Notes under the pieces: model-generated
Told to the model about the DNA's origin: nothing
Databases searched by the model: none
The model's input: only the letters and a program-made list of their open reading frames with translations
Shown: one piece after another, positions 21,489 through 34,500 of the stretch
How the letters are laid out: the number at the start of each line of letters is the position of its first letter
Numbering within the stretch: the first letter of the stretch is position 1
Program-made: the position numbers and the translations under genes
NCBI GenBank assembly: GCA_905250115.1
Contig: CAJNOI010000031.1
Location: forward strand, 219,278-283,277
Source: Adineta steineri
Taxonomy: Eukaryota; Rotifera; Eurotatoria; Adinetida; Adinetidae
Length of the DNA stretch: 64,000 nt
Direction: 5' to 3'

Positions 21489-22490
21489 ATGAATTCATCA
21501 ACAGAACCAAGTGAAATGTTTTTTATTATTGTTTTTTCATTCACTGGTATATTAATTTTAATTGGTACAGTTATATCACTAATTATTATTATATGTGTTA
21601 GCATGAACAATACACTTCAATCTGTTTCTACTCTTCTATCTTGCAATTCATGTGCTTTAGGTTTATTCTATTTTATATTTCATACATTTTATATTATTTT
21701 GGCATTTTATCCATTACCTACTTATCGACAAAATTCTATTTTATGTCAAACTATTGGCTATTTGTATTCAGTAACATGTTGTGGTATTAGCTGGTCTCAT
21801 GCGATTCTTGCAAGTAATCGTCTTTGTTATTCACTTTTTTCACAATATCGATGGTTACTTACATATACATTTGCATGGTGTCTTATTGCTATTCATTGGA
21901 TTTTAACATTTACTTTACCATTTCCATTTATATTCTTTGATGCATATCAATATCAACATGAATCACGTATATGTATTCTTACTACAAAAAAAACAAGTAC
22001 ATCACTTATGGGTGTTATTCTCTTTTATAATATACCTTTTACCGTTACCATTATTGTATACATTCTTGTATGGTGTCATGCACGTCGATCAAATAATACA
22101 AGACTTGCACGTAATGCACGTAATTTAGCTATCATGCGTCATATTCTTACACTGGTAATAATCGATACAATTTGTGGACATCCATATATAACACTTATTC
22201 TACTTGATTATCTTGGTAAAGCTACTAAAGAATGGTATTTATTCGTTTCATTTTTTATAACACTTAGTGTTACTGCTAATATGTGTGCAATATTTATATT
22301 TAATCGCAAGTTACGTAAAATGTTATGTTCAAAATGGATCGACTGGCGTGGATCACCATCAAACACTAGTACGACAGGATCAGCTATGATTCCCATGCGT
22401 ATTTCAACATATATTGTTATGAGTGGTAATATAATGGCCGGTATATCAAAGAGTCCAGTTATCTACCATACTTCTGCTAATGAAAAATGA
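21489..22490 (+). CDS. orphan rhodopsin-like GPCR
   Basis: A single-exon frame of 333 codons with seven hydrophobic segments: about 9-36, 46-72, 84-108, 126-150, 173-196, 217-238 and 247-270. There is an N-terminal glycosylation sequon (NSS), a conserved cysteine before helix 3 (ILCQTIGYL) paired with a cysteine in loop 2 (RICILTT), an Asn-Arg at the base of helix 3 (ASNRLCYS) in place of DRY, and a basic tail after helix 7 (FNRKLRKML). This pattern is that of the large bdelloid families of intronless class A receptors, whose ligands are unknown. It is intact, unlike the receptor 500 bp upstream. Confidence 0.85.
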   Translation: MNSSTEPSEMFFIIVFSFTGILILIGTVISLIIIICVSMNNTLQSVSTLLSCNSCALGLFYFIFHTFYIILAFYPLPTYRQNSILCQTIGYLYSVTCCGISWSHAILASNRLCYSLFSQYRWLLTYTFAWCLIAIHWILTFTLPFPFIFFDAYQYQHESRICILTTKKTSTSLMGVILFYNIPFTVTIIVYILVWCHARRSNNTRLARNARNLAIMRHILTLVIIDTICGHPYITLILLDYLGKATKEWYLFVSFFITLSVTANMCAIFIFNRKLRKMLCSKWIDWRGSPSNTSTTGSAMIPMRISTYIVMSGNIMAGISKSPVIYHTSANEK

Positions 22491-22549
22491 CAATAAAACA
22501 GTGTAATCTATTCTATATAAGTAATTAAATGTGTTGAACTAGTTCATTA

Positions 22550-22756
22550 TTAATAAAAGATAACAAAAAATTCATATTTAAGTTGTTCATACCCTTCATG
22601 TACATGACTAAAAACATGAAGTTTAGGTTTAACTATAGTAACAACTGATTTCCATAATTCTTGACAACCTAGATGAAATGTATGAGTTGATCTATCTAAA
22701 ATGCCATTAGGTGGACCATGTAGTCGAAGAATATCTGTGTCGATAGGTATTTCAGA
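22550..22756 (-). pseudogene. C-terminal fragment of an MPPED-type metallophosphoesterase
   Basis: The minus-strand frame encodes THGPP-like LHGPPNGILDRS, HLGCQELWKSV and KPKLHVFSHVHEGYE, the last third of the MPPED1/MPPED2 (UPF0046) family. The metal-binding GHxHE motif reads SHVHE, and the HGPP histidine is kept. An in-frame stop at 22757-22759 precedes it and no upstream exon was found. It is a truncated relic, or less likely a final exon whose partners are not recognised. Confidence 0.7.
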
Positions 22757-23298
22757 TTAATGACGATGAATTTCATTGGAATCCTTATACTGTTCAGATT
22801 ACTAACCATTATACATAAACAAACAAATCAAAATCTGTTGTATTTTTTTTCAATAAATGAGCTCCAATATATTTCATAAGTTTATTTTCTTGTCAATATA
22901 TTTATCTGAAGAATAAATACGAATATGCAAATTGAAAATTATTTGAGAAGTATATGTAGTCCAAGCAACCAATTCTAATAAATTTCTTTTTTGTTTCGAA
23001 AATTTACTATTATTTTCTTATGTACGAAGATACTTTACATTCTTGTATGAAAAAGTGAGTGAATGACACTTTTAATATTTACTATTTCTCTTCTTATATG
23101 CCTTATATACATCCAAAATTACAGAATAAATTTCTTCTCAATCTTATCTTTTTTTTTACTAGATTTCGATGTACTATTAATCCACCATCTGATATTAATA
23201 ATAGTGGAAAAGTTTCGAAAAAACATAGTGAAAATTTAATTATTTATTCATCGAAGTAAATACAAATTTATGATTAAAATAAAATAAATTTTTTCAGT
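22757..23298. other. intergenic; likely 5' leader of aldolase
   Basis: The plus-strand ORF at 23059-23259 has no domain. A splice acceptor-like tttttcag just before the aldolase ATG suggests that the aldolase mRNA has a non-coding first exon somewhere in this interval. Confidence 0.4.
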
Positions 23299-24757
23299 AT
23301 GCCTCAATATTTATCTACGAATAAAGAAAAAGAATTAATTGAAATAGCGACTACTCTTGTTACCAAAGGCAAAGGTTTATTAGCTGCTGATGAATCTACA
23401 GGTGGAATTCAAATAAAAACTATTCAATTACACGAAACATTTTTTTTAGGTTCAATGTTAAAACGTCTTCAATCAATTGGATTAGAAAATAATGAAGAAA
23501 ATCGTCGTTTTTATCGTCAAATTTTGTTTACTGGTTCAAAAGATCTTTCAAATTATATATCCGGTGTTATTTTCTTTCATGAAACATTATATCAAGATGA
23601 TGATAATGGAAAAGCATTTCGTGAAATATTAAAAGAAAAAGGTATTATATGTGGTATTAAAGTTGATAAAGGTCTTGTACCATTGGCTGGTACAAATGGA
23701 GAAAATACCACACAAGGTCTTGATGGACTTAGTGAACGATGTACTCAATATTGTAAAGATGGTGTTCGTTTTGCTAAATGGCGTTTGTATTATTTCAATT
23801 GATTTTTTTTGAATCTTCGAATATTTTATTTATTTTAGGATGTGCATTAAAAATTGGTGATGGTTTACCATCGGAATTAGCTATTCATGAAACAACAAAT
23901 ATTTTAGCACGTTATGCATCAATCTGTCAACAAGTAATAAGATATATAAAATAATTAATTTTATTTTTTCAATTTTAGAATGGTATTGTTCCCATTGTTG
24001 AACCAGAAGTATTCATTATTTTCATTTAAAAATCATATTTTATTTGAAAAATGTATCTATAAGGTATTATCAGAAGGTGATCATGATTTAGATAGATGTC
24101 AATATATTACTGAAAAAGTCCTAGCTGCTACATATAAAGCACTTAATGACCATCATGTTTTCTTAGAAGGAACACTTCTTAAACCAAATATGGTTACTGC
24201 TGGTTTGTTAAAAATAATTAATTTTTTGTTTTAATTGATAAATAGATATGATTTTACATAGGTTTTGATTGTAAAAAGAAATATACACCGGAAGATATTG
24301 CTCGAGCAACTGTAATAGCATTACAACGAACTGTTCCACCAGCTGTACCTGGTATTTGTTTTTTATCTGGTATCAAAATATTATTTTATTTTATAAATTA
24401 ATTATTGATGTAAATATATGTTTTGTTTTTAGGTGGACAATCGGAAGAAGAAGCATCAATTAATTTAAATGCTATCAATCAGTATCCAGGCAAGAAACCA
24501 TGGGTATTAACATTCAGTTATGGACGAGCACTTCAAGCTAGTGTACTTAGTACATGGGCTGGTAAACGTGGAAATATATCTGCTGCACAAAATCAACTTC
24601 TTAAACGAGCTCAAGTAAATATATATATTTGTGTATATCTTATTGATATATTGAGAATCTTTAGGCACATAGTGCTGCTGCAAAAGGTGAATATAAGGGT
24701 GGTGCTGAAGGTGCATCTGGTGGTCAATCGTTATTTGAAGCGAATCGTGATTACTAA
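23299..24757 (+). CDS. ALDO: class I fructose-bisphosphate aldolase
   Basis: Eight exons: 23299-23401, 23450-23782, 23839-23933, 23979-24008, 24064-24202, 24262-24369, 24433-24614 and 24665-24757. They total 1083 nt, or 360 aa (vertebrate enzymes 364). The enzyme splits fructose 1,6-bisphosphate in glycolysis and makes it in gluconeogenesis. Visible are [11 protein letters not shown] (active-site Asp), [23 protein letters not shown] [11 protein letters not shown], the Schiff-base lysine K227 in [20 protein letters not shown] and the conserved C-terminal Tyr. The first intron (23402-23449, 48 nt) is a multiple of three and has no stop, so reading straight through inserts 16 extra residues into the active-site loop. 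Splicing restores the family sequence [13 protein letters not shown]. Confidence 0.95.
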
Positions 24758-25329
24758 ACAATCTAGTTTTTTTCTTCTTCTTCTTCGAATTCTATGTATA
24801 AAACAATAACGAGTTTTGCTAGAAAAGTTGTCATTTCTTTCAAATATATTATTTCATTGTATTCTATTAAAAGAAGAAAATGAAAGAAACAGAATTCGAT
24901 AATTGCTAATACTCTCGAACAAATATATGTTCGATGTAGTGGCGACAAATGTGTTTGTTATTAAAACGAAATAATGATGATTTTTTTATATCCTACTAAT
25001 GAGAAATGACTTATCCATCTGACACCCACACTATCTCTCATTTCTTTCTTTCTTTCTTTTTTTACATATGACGACAGAATTGAATGACTATTTTATGGTT
25101 TGTCTTCAATCGATTAGAACAAAAAATCAAAGATAACGACATTTATACGCATATAATCATTAATATTTGCTCATGAACGACATATCCACACGACGATCTT
25201 GTTGTTTAAAAAAGTTGATCGGTGGGATATTTCATTCATTAGCAATACAAGATTATCGAACTTGATTGCGATAGAATAAAAAAAAAGGTAAAATTCTTTT
25301 ATTTAAATGAATAGAATACATTACAAAAA
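24758..25329. other. intergenic between convergent genes
   Basis: 3' flanks of aldolase and the M13-like gene, with short (tttc)n and (ttc)n runs near 24768-24786 and 25041-25058. No gene recognised. Confidence 0.5.
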
Positions 25330-28252
25330 TTAAAAACAGGTAGTATCTCTTGCTTTACATTGAAATGTTTGAGTAAATTCTGGCATATGAATAAGTGCAG
25401 CATTTAATGCTGTTTTTTCATCATAAAAACCTATTTGTGTACGTATAAATTGAAGTAATTCTTGTCGTTTATAACATTGTGTTTGAGCATAAGCAAGAAA
25501 AAATGTTTGATCACTGGTTAAATTTGTACCAGGCATTTTTATTAATTTCATTTCATCGATTTTCTTGAATGCTGTATATGCAAAACGAAGTGCACCAATA
25601 TGTCGTAGAGTTGTAGGAGAAAATGGTTCACCAGCAAGTTTAACTACGACTTCTGCACCATATACATTATATACAAGTTTTTCTAAATCTTGTACATAAT
25701 AATTAGTTATACATTGACGACTAGTATTATATGCAGTTGCTGTTGATGCTGACCACCAATCAGGTATTCGTGTACCATTAGCTGAATGTATACGCCCTAA
25801 ATTGTAGTGTAAAATATATTTATTATAGTTAGAGTTAAATTAAACTATTACCGTCTGGTCCATCAATACTAGCAAAAAGTTTTTGAGCAAGTAAAACTCC
25901 TATTGAACCCATATTCATTGCCCTGTAAAAATAGATCAATGATAAAGAAAATAGAAAATAAATAAACTTACCATGGCCATTCAGCACTAACTAATGGTTC
26001 ATGCATAGAACTAGCAATAACAAAAAGTCGATTAAACATTGCAAGATATTCAAATAATCGACTTGTACGTGTTTCAAAAAGATCCCAATGTTCAAGTTGA
26101 TTAGGATTCAATAATGAATAAAAAATAGATGATCTATGAAAACGATGATAACCATATGCATTAGCAAGATGAGATGTCTCATCGACAGCAAACTAAAATT
26201 ATTAAAATTTATTCTATTTTAAAATAAAAAAAAATAAATATTTACTAGTTCATAATAATCATCAAGACGTGTATCATCTGAAGCAATACTAGCATAACCA
26301 ATAGCTGCTGTTAATGCATCGATTTTTTGTCTTGCAATTGTTTTTGTTGCTTCATCAGCCATCCATGTTGCTTGTTCATTTATATATTGTTTAAAACCAT
26401 CTTTCAATGTATCAAAAAGTGTTTGAATCTGAAAGAAAAATTAAATAAATAAATTTTACGTTATAAATTCTTTTTTTTTAATTACAGTTTGAACAGTATT
26501 AGAATGTGTTGTTGAATTCATTGTATATAAACGATGGATAGCAAGTGGAAATCGTCGTATAACTTCACGTGTACAATATATTTCATTTGTTGAATGTAAT
26601 GGTGTACCATAATATTGATCGAGAAATACTCTATGTGCATGAATATAACTATAGGATAGATCTTCAATATATGTTCGAACAAGTCTCCATCGTAAATAAT
26701 TATGAATTTGTCGAGCAATTAATGGACTAAATTTTAATATAGATATAGATTTTTTTGAAAATGAACAATATATGATTTACATACTTATCATTTTTTGATA
26801 GAAGTTCAAAAGCTTTTTCAAAATATAACGGACTTGTTACATAAGCAGATGTTATACCTGATATGATAGTTGGATCAGTTATTTCATGTGTCATTAATTC
26901 AACAAAATCAAACTAAAGAAAGATTTTATTTCGTGGATATACATATAATCGGATATTTTATATTACTGAATATCGATCCGACATTTCTTTAAAAGTCATT
27001 GTTACTGGTTTATCATCATTTAGTTTACTAAATTGAACATGCTAAAAAAGAATCTATTGAAAAGAATAAAGTTAGATTTTGTATAAAATATACTTCAGCT
27101 AATTCTTTTTCAATAGCAAATATATCATCAGCAACAGTAGTCATTCGATCACTAAGATTTCCATCACTTGTTCCAGCATCCTGAGCAAGTAATACTAATA
27201 TTTCGAGTATGTATACTCGATAAAGTGATCGACGCTAAAAAACAAATTTTATCCGAGATCTAGTTGTAGTCTAACTTACTGATTGTGAAACTTGATCAGT
27301 ATTTAAATAATCATTTACTTCCATTGATAAACCAGCTGGAATAAACTATGAATATAATAAATAAAATATAATCTATAATTTTTCTTTCAATTCTTATACT
27401 TCAAGTCGTTTAGTACCCAGATTTGTATCATCCCATCCTATACGAAAATCAAATACAACAGCTGTACCTAATAGAGAAAAAAAAGAATGTGAATATAATG
27501 CATTATTTTAATTTTACCAAGATCTCCATGAATATGTGATAGTTGTTTATAGATGGTTTGATTTTTTAGTAAATACTCTTGAGGAGCACCTTCAGCACCG
27601 TTATCAAATAAAAACCAACCATCAATTGTATCACGATCTTGTATAATACTAATCAAAGCTTTTCCACTATCAAGTACACGTGCATAATCATCTAAACATT
27701 CTGTATAATATGTCTAAATAATTATGAAGATTTTTTAAAAGTTCATTTTATTACAACAAAAAATGAACTACGAACTTTAACTTTAAATTCCCAACTTTTT
27801 GCAGTTAAACGACCAACTGGTGAATTAAGAAGACGTTCAATATCTGCATCACGTCGATCATTGATATCACCAAGTATGGTTCGTTCAACATCAAATGATT
27901 GAATTGGATGAGTTTGTTGCCAAGTACCACATGCATATTGATAAAAATCTGTACAACGATCATCCCATACTGTATTATCCATATAACGTAATTGATGTGT
28001 AGCTGCTGAAAGACATCCTCGATTAAGACAATAACCATCAACATTATTATCACTAGTATTAGTAATAGTATTAGTAGTATCGTTCTGTTTACGATTTGAA
28101 GCTTGAACAATAACAGTAATTAAAAGTGATAAAGATAGTAAACCAAGAAATACTAATCCAACCGTAATTAAACGTGCACGAGTTATAGAGCGGCAAAAAG
28201 TATTGACCTTTCCATCTGCTGGAAGTCCAATAATTTGTGGTAATTGTCGCAT
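25330..28252 (-). CDS. M13 (neprilysin/ECE-like) pseudo-peptidase, type II membrane protein
   Basis: Twelve exons: 27776-28252, 27518-27713, 27398-27467, 27280-27345, 27094-27234, 26967-27041, 26785-26912, 26486-26724, 26246-26428, 25972-26192, 25852-25922 and 25330-25796. They give 777 aa. A signal anchor at about residues 29-52 precedes the M13 N-domain (CLNRGCLSAA, DFYQYACGTW). The C-terminal half follows the family: NAY, SAEWPWAMNMGSIGV, DGPDG, WW, QCITNYY, NLTSDQTFFLAYAQ. But the zinc site is gone. Where neprilysin has HEITH after GGIGMVIG, this protein has AQKLF (611-615). Where ENIADNGG supplies the third ligand it reads LRHIGALR. There is also an insert of about 36 residues before SAEWPW. 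The splice sites are clean and there are no stops, so it looks like a maintained non-catalytic ectodomain protein rather than a pseudogene. The exact donor of exon 1 (27776) is the least certain. Confidence 0.9.
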
Positions 28253-28545
28253 TTCTTTTTTTTCTACTGCCGATCTTACCTTCTTTTTTTGTCTTACTGA
28301 TAATGAAATTATATGAAATATAGATAATGTCGTCGGACAGGTTAATGTTACGTAAATATACTTTTTTCTTTTTCTTTACAAAAGTTTATATTTATTCAAG
28401 ATGCTTTCTGTTTATCAATGTTATAGATAAAACATATCATTTTATCACATTCTTATATATATAATTAACATTTACTTTAAACAATGAATATGAAAAATAA
28501 TTAAAAACTTTTTATTGTAAATAATAAAAATACATTATCCTTTAT

Positions 28546-31500
28546 TTAGTCATTATTAAATTCACAACAACGTGTTGCTGCACCACCAGCTATAGCACAT
28601 TGAAAACAAATATGCATTGGTACAGGTTCTAAAAATGGCTGTGCTGTTCCTGTCAAATTTACTCGTAGAATTCTGCAAATAATACATTTAATTGTACGTG
28701 GATAACCTGGTGTACCATGTTTATTACATACACGTGCTTCACGTTTCATATGATTGTTTGCTTGATTGAAGTTAAGGATTGGATTGGTACAAATCATACA
28801 TGAAGCTTTTGTCATTGTATATGGTCCTAATTTAAATAATGTAGCACACGTAGAACATGCATAAGCACGTTGACTTGCAGGACCATCTTGAGAATGGATT
28901 ATCTGTGTGCAACGATGTTTCTATAGAACAAATGTAATTTTTTTTTATCATGAAAGAAAAATAAATAGACTTACACGTAGATATACTTGTCGATCTAATT
29001 GATTTACAGCACGTGAATCTAATGAACGTAAAAATGTAACAAGTTCTTTAATCATTTGTGCTTGTTCATAATGATATGGTACACGACGAGTTGAAAAATC
29101 TTTAATTGTTGAATTTTTAAGATAAAAATTTGCGAGAAATTTATGTATAGAAATAAGATCATTTGTATTTTCTTCAAAATAACGTTTTCGTAATTTCTAG
29201 AAAAAAGAAAATATTTGATAAAAGATAAATAATTGGACTAGAAATAAATACAAACTTTTTGTAGTGTTGAATGACGAAAAATAATAAGTTGATGTCCATC
29301 AATCCATGCTGTATCAAGAAATAATTTTAAGTATCTTTGTATTGTTGACCATGTCATTCGATCAATAATAATTCGATTTTTTTCATCATCGATATTCATA
29401 TTTAAATAATGTTCAAGCATTTGAACTAAATCTGATTCGAGTATTCCAACATTTGCTGCTATTAATAATTTAAAGAACTAAGAAAAGAATCGGTTTATTA
29501 ATTTTTTAATTATTATCAAACATAGACTTACAGCATCAACTAATGTTTGATTAGCAATTGTAGCACTAACTTCATTAAGTAATACATCAAGTAATTCATC
29601 TATTGTTTGTGGATATGTTTTAAGACGTTTTGTTACAAGTGAATAATCACCGAATTGACGAAGATTTTCACATAGATATGATAAATAAAGTGGATGTTCA
29701 CTACCTTTATTGTTCAAAATTAAAGATTTCTGTTCAGGTTCAAGAGTCTATGAAATAAAATAGATTAAATTTATTCAAGTTGAAAATCAAAAAAAAAAGA
29801 ATTAAGAATATCAACAATAATCTAATCTGATTAATGAACAAACGAAATGTTCGTTGATCACAAATTATCTTTCTTAATCAATCATTGAAGTCAATGACTT
29901 TTGTCATTGTACTATCATGTTATCTAGATATGTTAGTTATAATCATAAATATCTTTGTATATACACATCTATAGTTATTAGAAATCTGTAAAGCAACTTA
30001 ATTTTTCTCTTTAGATATTTCTCACATCTACTTAATAAATTCTTTTATGACGATGTACAAGAATATATAATTTCTTATATCGTCTGTGGAGATACTTCAA
30101 TATCATTATCATCAACTTGTCAATGCATACATTTTGCATCGAGTGAGTATTGACATACAACGAATATTAAAACAATTTCATATAAACACCAACACAAGAA
30201 ATATTCTTTATATAAATGATACTGATATATTTTTAGATGAAGATTTATAAACTATGTAATAGGATCGTGTAAAACATGTAAGTTTTATTATGGAGTTTTT
30301 CTTATACTAATAAAGCATCATATTCCATTCATATTATTCTTTTGAAAGAGTTAATATCAAAATAAGTTAATAAACCACAGCGCTTACTTAATATCATCAC
30401 CTTCTTTTTCTTCATTCTTTTGCAAAAAGAAATCACATACTAAGACTTTTTTTTGTTGTCCTCATTTGCATAAAATAAACTTATCTTTAAGTTTGTCAAG
30501 GTCGATGAATACATTTTTGTTCGTATAGAAAGTAAATGACAAAATTTTTATCAAGCATATGTCATTATACAAATGACTAACAACATATTTCAAGTCACTA
30601 TTATATCAATCAACTCTTGATTTTATACATACGACAAAAAAGAACGAAGAATGTATCAAAGAATATCAAGATATTCGTGCGAAGATATATCCATGATAAA
30701 TAAAAGTTTAAATGAAACTTCGACATACAATGACCATTTATCTGTTCCAAATACACAAATGCGAACAATTAATAATAATAATAAACTACCAAATGCTATT
30801 CGTGCAAAAAGTGCTGATTCTATTCGAACCAAATCAACAATAATGTGTACATCTCGTTCAACTATAACAGATATTAATGAACATTATCGAAAAAATGCTG
30901 ATAATGGAAAAAACGGATTAACTATACTTAATAATCGTTTTGAAAATTATCTTAATCAAATCAAAAATTTAGCTGATAAAAATATTGATCTACGTCATCA
31001 AATAGATGCGATTTATCAAACACATATGGAACATAATGAAAATGATAAATCACCTGAAATCGAAACTCGTAATCTTCGTCAACAATTAAATAATGAATTA
31101 CGACAATTCCTGTCATGTAAAATACGTTTACAACGTGCTGATCATGATAAAAAATATTACAGAACTAAATTACAATATTTTTCAACATCAGAACAAGAAC
31201 AATTAATTAAACAAAAACTTATTGGGGATATATATGAATTAGATTTCTTAAAAGAACAATACGGAAAAAAACAAAATGATTTACAAGTAAATTTTATTCT
31301 TTATTAGAGTGATGAGAATATCTAGATATAATCTAATATGATAGCATATTTAGAGCTATATGACTAACAAGGAAATTTTTGTCAAGGAGATGCTCGAGTA
31401 CTTCTTAGCTAGGGTGCGGCGGGGTTGCCCCGATTCCTGACTTTTCTCCCGGCGGGATGGAATCGGGATGGGTATCTGTCGGGTGAGAGACGGTCGGAAT

Positions 31501-34500
31501 CAGGATGAAAAAAAACGGTCTCGCCGCACCCTACTCTTAGCTAGAGTTTTAAAAAGAAGACTAGGCATGATAGTCTTCAATTGAATATTAAACTTAAACG
31601 TTATTTTCTAGTCAATCAAAATACAATATGATGAATATTTAGCAAAAATTGCTCATTATACAAATGAATATTATAATATAATCTATGATCGAATGACAAG
31701 TGAAAGCAGTATACATACACTTAATGAACACTTATTATTTGAACGTGAATATAAGAAACGATGTGAACAAGAATTTGAATCTTTAGAAAAAATTCAAGAT
31801 GATTTTAATAACCATTTTAATAAAACTGAATTGGAAAATACCATTAAAATGATTCGGTTAGTTTTTTTTCTTATTGATTTCAAAATCATGTTTTATTTTT
31901 ATAGTCAAGATTATCAAAAATATAATGAAAGTCAATTAATCGATTTAGAAAAATTATATAAAATAAAACTTGATTCAATTCAAAAAGAATATCATCATTA
32001 TACTACAAATGAATATAAACATGAAAGTAAAAATGAAGATTTCTCCGAAGAACTTATTAAATTAACTCAACAAAATCAATTTCTTCAACAACAACTAAGT
32101 AAAACTTGTGTCTACTTTTTCTCAAATAAACTTATTTTTATATTAAAGAAAAACTTGAAAATAATCAATATCAAACAAATCAACAACAACATGAAATATT
32201 AAATCAAGAATATTATGGATTAGAAAATCAGTTATCTGAATATCAATCTCTTATTGAATATTCTCGAGATAATACAAATTATCTTTCACTCGAAATCAAT
32301 ACATATCGATGTTTATTAATTAATCTTGTTTCATCAACTCAACAAAAAACAAATCTACTTTCTTCTAAAATACCTGGTTTTAATATATATTTTGATCACG
32401 GAACAATGTGGGTTAGAATTTAAAAAAACATCAAAAATAATTTTATTTAGTATTAATCTTTCTAATTGCTTATTCTTATTTTTCTTTAAACTTACTTTAT
32501 TAAATCGAGTAAAAAATCCTTCAATATATAATGAACATTGTTCATTTGTTAATGGTTTAAGGTCTAATTCATAATGATAATAATTATTAATTTCTTGATA
32601 TAATGCTGATTCATTTTCACAACTGAGTACAATATATGTATGATCACTACGTAGGTCACGATAATAACCAAATGGAAATTCATTGCAATATTTTCGTTGT
32701 TGATGAATATCGCCCTAGTAAATATTTCGAAATTTAGGAAAAAAAATGTTTTATCCAATTGAACTTACTTTATCTAATCCATCGATAATAATAACAAGTG
32801 GGATAGATAAGAGTTCAATAGCTCTCGGTAGAAAAGTTTCACTTGTTGTCAAAAGTCGTTCACCAGCTTCGGAATATTGTAGATTATTATCCTCTAGATA
32901 ATTATAAAATATTTTGTTTTTTTGTATATATGTTTTGTATAATATTTACCGAGATATTTATCTAATTTTTTTACTAAAGCATTATACATGAAATGACTTG
33001 CATTAGGATGAAATGCTCCATCAAGAAAATGATAAAAAAGAAGAAATTTATCTTTCATTTTTTCCTATTTAATAGAAATATTAATATATATAGATATAAT
33101 ACTTTTGTAATTTTACTTCGATATGTAATACAAATTTTCCAAGTAACATTGTTTTACCATCTCCTGCTTGTCCTCTTATAGCCAACATAGGCGGATGACC
33201 TTCAGGATGTGCTACTTTTCCTACGAAATTTTATTAAAATTAATTTCAATAGAAAATTTAATTTTTTTCTACTTACTATACAGTAATGTGAAATCATCAT
33301 GAACACCTGTTACATATTTAGCTAAAGCTGAGAATTCTTCCGGTCGATCAACAAAAAATTGAGTTTTATTAAGAAGAAATGTTGTCATTTGTTTTTGTTC
33401 TTAAAATAAAAAATGAATTATTGGAAAAGAAATTATCTCATCTACCAGCGTTTGATGAACTTTGACTATCAAAATTTTCTGGATACCATTTATGAATCGC
33501 GTCTGATAAAAAAGATTTGACTTTAGCTCCGAAATCTTGTAAACCATCAATATTAACCTAGATAAAAATAAAGATTTTTAAATGAAATTTAATAGTTTAT
33601 TTTTACTCGTTCACGTCCACTTGTTGAGTCAAGACGATTATAAAAACAATCATAATTAAAAATATGTTCCGCAGGGACAATATCAGATAGCTGTTGTTTT
33701 AATTCTTGAATTTGTTTTTGGCTTAATTCATCTTTATCACGAAATCGATCTAGATATTTTTCAGGAAGATTTTTTAGAACATTTTCAGAATTTCGAATTA
33801 GAAAAAATGCATTTGGATTATGTGTACGAAATGCACCATGAATAAATTCCATTAATGTTATTGATGCACCATCAATCCAACGATATCGTTCAGTTATATT
33901 TTTTGGTAAATCATCTATTTTCGGTACCCATCCATATCTAAATAATTTTTATATTTTAATAGAACTGTAAATGAATGATTGAACTTACTTATCACTGACA
34001 AGACCAATAAAAAATGGTTGACCATTATCTTCAAAACATCGATCGAGTTCTTCAAGACATGTTAAAATTGTTTGTTCAGTTGTTGAATCTTTTGGAACCT
34101 AGATGAGCTAACAGATAAAATTTTCTTCCCTATGAATTATACTTACACCCCAACGAAGATCACAATCAATTATTTGAAGACCAACTGGTTCTAGTTCATC
34201 GCGTAATTCAGGAAAAACCTTTGATAATACGACGAGAATAATTTATATTTTATTTTAAATAGAATTTTATTTACTTGTTTTATTAGAACTTCTCGTTCGT
34301 TGAAAAAATCTGTAAATGTTGATGAAACAAAAATTCGTACAACTTTATTTGGTGTTTGTTGACATCCATGATTATCAGAATTTTTTGAGGTTTCTTTTGA
34401 AATATGTTGACGAAGTTTATTCCAAAATTCACTGACATCTTTAGGTGATATTTCATGATCAATATCAATACTATCAATACTTAGTGAAGATTTAAAATTG

